In this document: positions 61,401 through 64,000 of the stretch, in pieces
Numbering within the stretch: the stretch's first letter is position 1
Layout of the letters: each line of letters starts with the position of its first letter
Origin: Streptomyces sp. Ag109_O5-10
Lineage (GTDB): Bacteria > Actinomycetota > Actinomycetes > Streptomycetales > Streptomycetaceae
NCBI RefSeq assembly: GCF_900105755.1
Contig: NZ_FNTQ01000001.1
Coordinates: 806,001 to 870,000 of the forward strand
Reading direction: 5' to 3'
Length of the DNA: 64,000 nt
Notes under the pieces: generated by a model
Databases searched by the model: none
The model's input: only the letters and a program-made list of their open reading frames with translations
What the model was told of the DNA's origin: nothing
Position numbers and translations under genes: made by a program

Positions 61401-61789
61401 GCCTTGTCGAGGCGGCCCGTCGCGAGCAGCGGGAGCGTGTCGGCGGGTATGACGGTCCAGTCGCGACCGGTCTGGCGCTTGATGAACGCCACTCGTTCGC
61501 GGCCCTTGGCGGGCTCGACCGACACACTCTGCTTGCCCGAGCTGTCCGTCTCCAGCGTGACGCGGTCGCCGGTGATCAGTGTGAGCTGATGCCGGGAGAT
61601 GATCGGCGACCGGGCCGCTCCGGCCTGCGCGGCGGCTTCCGTTCGCCCGGTGCCCGGGCCGAGGTCCTGAGCGGCGCCGGGGGCGGCGGTCAGTCCGGCC
61701 ACGAGCGCCACGAGGGCGGCGGCTGCCACCGTATGCCGAGGGCGGGGAGGGCGGATCCCCCGGCGCCACCTGTTGTTCATGTCTCTCAT
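58403..61789 (-). CDS. Large secreted subtilisin-like (S8) serine protease 2
   Basis: 1128 residues from ATG 61789 (61813 and 61780 also possible). Signal peptide RRGIRPPRPRHTVAAAALVA with cleavage near GAAQ; propeptide to about residue 230; S8 domain with Asp253 (VLDTGYDP), His285 (NGHGTHVTS), Asn in AAAGNSG and Ser455 (GTSMATPHVTG). Two cysteines in the domain (VCTADGNC) may form a disulfide. The C-terminal 650 residues are beta-rich domains with an invasin-like final segment. Same overall plan as subtilase 1, though clearly diverged. Likely extracellular. Confidence 0.92.
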   Translation of the reverse strand: MRDMNNRWRRGIRPPRPRHTVAAAALVALVAGLTAAPGAAQDLGPGTGRTEAAAQAGAARSPIISRHQLTLITGDRVTLETDSSGKQSVSVEPAKGRERVAFIKRQTGRDWTVIPADTLPLLATGRLDKALFNVSALVRGKYAQRSSLPLIVEYAGDAGTARRQLTAAGADAVRPIGGTPFATLGEHRADAAGFWKGIALGRAGATSFGAGVRRVWLDGHSRIQLDSTVPRIGAPHAWEEGYTGTGVKVAVLDTGYDPHHPDLKGVVTESANFTTEPNTDDLNGHGTHVTSTVAGSGAASDGKYKGVAPGVQILSGKVCTADGNCDNANIVEGLAWAAQHGARVINLSLGDTDTPETDAVEAMVDTVSRDYGTLVVAAAGNSGPDKVSSPASDDRALAVGAADENDDLAGFSSVGPRVGDSGLKPDIIAPGLNVVAAQAGGTTADDGYVAMSGTSMATPHVTGAAAILFQQHPDWTAEQVKRQLMQSATGAKEHGAYFQGAGRVDVARAVDQDVTADTTALDFGQIRWTDGKRPPVTKTITYRNPGAAPVTLQLKDNPSSGKKDVPAPAGVFRLSADSVTVPAHGTADVTLTATPEATTTYAAYSGVVSATSADGQVSVRVPFGMDVEQPSYDLRIDMKSRTGAAPDNAYLLVNSADGKAYDVEALGKSSTVVRLPKDTYSVSGFYFDAAFTESTIVGVPKVVMTADRQVTIDARKAKPVTVSAPSSSARIMSAEIGTISMADQLLSVTMYNAIGTDHIDGVYALPTARDKESKFTYLVSSVWGDPAGPDGNPSSVYYLTRPVHGAIPADPAYHPRKSELARVNTTFAATAPGTTATRIVWTYVDNVRFSGRAMEGVPVPTRRVDYFSAADGLRWQTAFDQNSFLDPNAHGQSYLSDLHGYKAGSQVEERWNGGIQAVGLSDQMAAFREGDTMYRPFQSAANGNLDLVADTTAGLPKVELRRNGELVSQDWSMSDVPADATPADYRLTVEHNRDLAPSSVSTSVRAEWRFRSQTTTTRQALPLYAVRMSPKLDEWNRAEAGRRLDIPVLIQRTAGAPASPVRVFTTEVSFDEGKTWQSVRIKGSGMERTVTVEHPRSAAGGSVSLRVYVEDAAGNSFKETVIKGYLLK

Positions 61790-62096
61790 GGGAGGACAGC
61801 GTGGTGCCGTCAAGTGCCGAGGTCAGCATTTTGCCCTGTCCACCAGGCGTCAAGTCACCTTTACGCCAACCCCTATACCCCACAAAGAGGGCAAAAGCGT
61901 CCAGGTTGGCGGCTCATGGACGAACAGAGCGAGCCGATCCCCGGGTGATGTCGAGCCGGCCGCGGGAGATCACGCACAGCCTTTCCTCACCGGCTCGACC
62001 ACAAACCCTTCGGCTGCGCCCGGCGGAGCTCCGGCGGCCGCCGCGGTTGCCGCAGTCACGGCGGGCCGGCAGATCAGACACGACCCGCAGCGGGGT

Positions 62097-62245
62097 TAGT
62101 AGCAGGTCAGCGCGGCGATGCAGACGCGCCTGCCGGAGGGGCCGCGGGCCCGCACCACGGGGTACGTCCTCGCTGCGACCACGTTCGCGCGTGCGGCGAC
62201 ATCATGGAAAAACCGGCCTCGTCCTCGAAGACGAGCCATGCTCCA
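62097..62245 (-). mobile_element. IS630-family transposase fragment
   Basis: AWLVFEDEAGFSMMSPHART then WSQRGRTP matches the central DDE region of IS630-type transposases; the next motif (RRVCIAALTCY) continues in a different frame and ends at a stop. Only about 50 codons survive, with a frameshift and no inverted repeats that I can see, so it is inert. Confidence 0.8.
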
Positions 62246-62620
62246 CCCTCCGGGCAGCCGTCCGGCGAACCGCGGCCGCCCGCCGGCCCGAGCGACAACC
62301 TACGGTGGCGCATCCGGCGCCAAGGGAGGCAGTACGTGATCGACGTCGCCCCCGGAGTCGACGTCGGCACACCGCCAGGACCGTTCACGACGCCAGGTGT
62401 GGCTGGTTGATGAGATCCCGTCCGATCGCATTAATCGGGCTGGATCTTGGCGTTTCCGGGGCCTGCTCAAGATGGGGTCCGAACGCCAACGTCGGCTGAG
62501 TCGATTACTGGGTAGGTCCAGGCCGTCACTTCGGCTACATGGTGGCCAGGTTGAAGGTGGCGTGGATGAAGCCGAGTAGCGTCGTCGGGTCGCCGAGCTG
62601 CGCGGCGTGCCCCGGCCCGG
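62246..62620. other. Gap with no secure gene
   Basis: No frame gives a recognisable protein. Probably further eroded IS or flanking sequence. Confidence 0.4.
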
Positions 62621-63196
62621 CTACCGCCTGGGACCCGCGACGGCGTAGGCCGTGGTGCCAGCGACCGCGAGGACGAGGGCCGTCCAGGTGGCCGCTGTCG
62701 TGCCGGGTGGCAGCAGCATCCACATCACCGCCTGCATCGGCACACTCGTCGGGGGCGGGGCGAAGAACACGAACGAGAGCCAAGCGAACGGCAGCGTCCA
62801 GGCGTACTGGCTGCCTGAGAGCGCAGCGCCGAGGGCGACCAGTCCCATCAGGCCCGCGCTGTTCCGGACGACGAACGCAGTGGTGGCCATGGACACCCCC
62901 ACGGTCTGCACTGTCAGCAGCACACCGGCGACGGCCGCGCCGGCGAGCAGCACATGCGCCGCCCTGCGAGGTATCCAGCGGATCGCGGCCGTCCGGTCCA
63001 GTGCGAGGTCCTGCCCGCCGAGCCCGACCGAGACCGCCATCACCCCCGTGGTGAGGATGAGCACGGGCAGCTTCGGATTACCGGGCCCCGAGCTCCCGTC
63101 CCGGGCGAGTGACCACACCGTCACCGCGCCGATCACCACCGCTGCGAGCGACGCGGGTACCTGACGCGAGCGCGCATACAGCGTCAGCCATCTCAC
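62621..63196 (-). CDS. Multipass membrane protein, unknown
   Basis: 191 residues from GTG 63196, which overlaps the previous stop by 4 bases (GTGA). About six hydrophobic helices (VPASLAAVVIGAVTVWSL, LILTTGVMAVSVGLGG, AAHVLLAGAAVAGVLLTVQTVGV, GLMGLVALGAALSG, FAWLSFVFFAPPP). It looks like the membrane half of an ABC-type or similar two-protein complex with the upstream gene, but no ATPase is in view. Function unknown. Confidence 0.7.
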   Translation of the reverse strand: MRWLTLYARSRQVPASLAAVVIGAVTVWSLARDGSSGPGNPKLPVLILTTGVMAVSVGLGGQDLALDRTAAIRWIPRRAAHVLLAGAAVAGVLLTVQTVGVSMATTAFVVRNSAGLMGLVALGAALSGSQYAWTLPFAWLSFVFFAPPPTSVPMQAVMWMLLPPGTTAATWTALVLAVAGTTAYAVAGPRR

Positions 63197-64000
63197 CGGG
63201 ACGCACCGCCTTTCAGCGCGTCGAACGTGTCGCCCTTGCAGGAGAGTGCTGCGGCGCGCATCGCATTGATCCGCGAGAGCTGCTCGGCCCGCGGAAGCGC
63301 CTTGAGTTCCTTCCACACTGGGCGGGTCTCGGCGTCGATCTCGCGGCGCAAACCTGCTGACAACGTGCCGGGAAGCGGCTTGAGGTCCCCGAGGACCCAG
63401 CCTATGGCGACGGTCTGCGCGAATTCATCTGGTCCAAAGCTGCTCCAGCCGGTGGGGGTGCATCCTGGCACCATGCCTTTGGCGATCAGGGCCCAGGTCA
63501 GCTCCTTGCCCTTCGCGGCGGCGGCGATGATGTCGTCGTCGAAGTCGAAGAGCACGGTCTTACGGGACCACCGCGGAGTGGAGCCCTCCGGCAGTATGGC
63601 GGTGTTCTCCCGGACCGAGACCGGCGCCTGGCTGCCCAGGGCGCCGTGCAGCAGCCGCAGTGCCTCCTTACCGGGACCGGCCACGTCGGCGAGTCGTGCC
63701 CGCTGCGTCTTCGTCACGCACACCGGGCCGTCGCACACCTGCACCGCGGCGGCCTTGTCGACGACATAGATCCGGCGCGGATCGGAAGGGAGGATGAGGA
63801 GGGCGATCACCGCGCCCGCCAGGACGGGCGTCAGGGCCAGCAGCCGGGCGCGCGGAGTCGCGGCGACCAGCAGCGCGAAGCCGGTCGCGGCCATACCGAG
63901 CAGCCAGATCGTCTGCCCGACGTGCACGGAGGCGGAGAGCGTGACGAACGCCTCGCGTGCGTCTTCCACCGTCGGTGACAGCAGCGAGACCCGGTTCGGC
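63193..64000 (-). CDS. Membrane-anchored protein with large soluble domain, 5' end outside window
   Basis: At least 258 residues; the frame is open through the window edge (NRVSLLSPTV precedes the first candidate start at 63969), so the beginning is missing. It contains two visible helices (VGQTIWLLGMAATGFALLV and LLALTPVLAGAVIALLIL), then a soluble, probably external region of some 180 residues with a CDGPVC pair and SCKGD. Coupled by GTGA to the membrane protein behind it. No family recognised. Confidence 0.65.
   Translation of the reverse strand, partial: PNRVSLLSPTVEDAREAFVTLSASVHVGQTIWLLGMAATGFALLVAATPRARLLALTPVLAGAVIALLILPSDPRRIYVVDKAAAVQVCDGPVCVTKTQRARLADVAGPGKEALRLLHGALGSQAPVSVRENTAILPEGSTPRWSRKTVLFDFDDDIIAAAAKGKELTWALIAKGMVPGCTPTGWSSFGPDEFAQTVAIGWVLGDLKPLPGTLSAGLRREIDAETRPVWKELKALPRAEQLSRINAMRAAALSCKGDTFDALKGGASR

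Noticed and set aside
58998..61883. 961-codon minus-strand frame overlapping subtilase 2
   Set aside because: Frame-shifted reading of the same gene with low-complexity Arg/Gly content.
1..64000. Secondary-metabolite cluster, tRNA genes or prophage
   Set aside because: No PKS/NRPS/terpene/RiPP core, no tRNA-like TpsiC arm, no integrase or phage structural genes were found.

Overview
The window is high-GC actinobacterial DNA, almost certainly a Streptomyces chromosome. Evidence: extreme G/C at third codon positions, frequent GTG starts, many 4-bp ATGA/GTGA gene overlaps, DUF574-type methyltransferase, SpoIIE/HATPase regulators, very large secreted subtilases and a LAxTG sortase substrate. It reads as a mostly ordinary chromosomal segment with an unusual number of gene scars. 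I saw no tRNA, rRNA, CRISPR array, origin or recognisable antibiotic cluster.

Layout: 0-3.5 kb, cell-envelope genes (5'-truncated D-Ala-D-Ala carboxypeptidase and two coupled polyprenol-dependent mannosyltransferases). 3.5-8.4 kb, amide amino-acid catabolism: glutaminase, aspartase, asparaginase, a decayed amino-acid permease and a FadR-type regulator. 8.4-12 kb, UppP, a FluC/DUF190/FluC operon, an SMP-30-like propeller and an ArsR-type regulator. 12-13.9 kb, a scar holding the tails of a GH53 galactanase and a LacI regulator, then VOC and MarR genes. 14-18.3 kb, orphan PqqB, a membrane protein, SseB and an NCS1 permease. 18.4-19.9 kb, a CooC-like ATPase and a small protein behind a promoter that carries a good Zur box. 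20-26.2 kb, hydroxyaspartate/threonine dehydratase divergent from a DauR-like regulator, a heptamer tandem array, and an operon of unknown protein, MoxR-type AAA+ ATPase and VWA metalloprotein. 26.4-30 kb, ECF sigma factor, single-pass membrane partner and two glycosyltransferases. 30-36 kb, methyltransferase, cold-shock-like protein, a dehydrogenase/YWTD-propeller pair, and a DUF6230/DUF6114/secreted-protein trio. 36-41.4 kb, an organosulfur operon with a Cys-Cys leader peptide and a divergent LysR. 41.4-43 kb, MarR operator region and truncated genes. 43-50 kb, glycerol kinase with IclR regulator, anti-sigma-type kinase, PP2C phosphatase, IclR, quinone oxidoreductase and TetR. 50.6-61.8 kb, secreted/surface proteins: a sortase substrate and two giant subtilases around a LuxR regulator. 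62-64 kb, an IS630 remnant and two coupled membrane proteins.

How the genes work together: the sulfur operon looks able to take dimethylsulfone through methanesulfinate and methanesulfonate to sulfite (SfnG, MsuC-like, MsuD/SsuD, MsuE/SsuE), probably controlled by cysteine supply through the leader peptide and by LysR. The Gln/Asn/Asp genes together release ammonium and feed the TCA cycle. The features of most interest are the Zur-box ATPase pair, the AAA+/VWA trio, a 169-bp hairpin element abutting the glutaminase stop codon, and eight copies of an intergenic palindromic repeat that in two places runs into coding sequence and supplies C-terminal tails.
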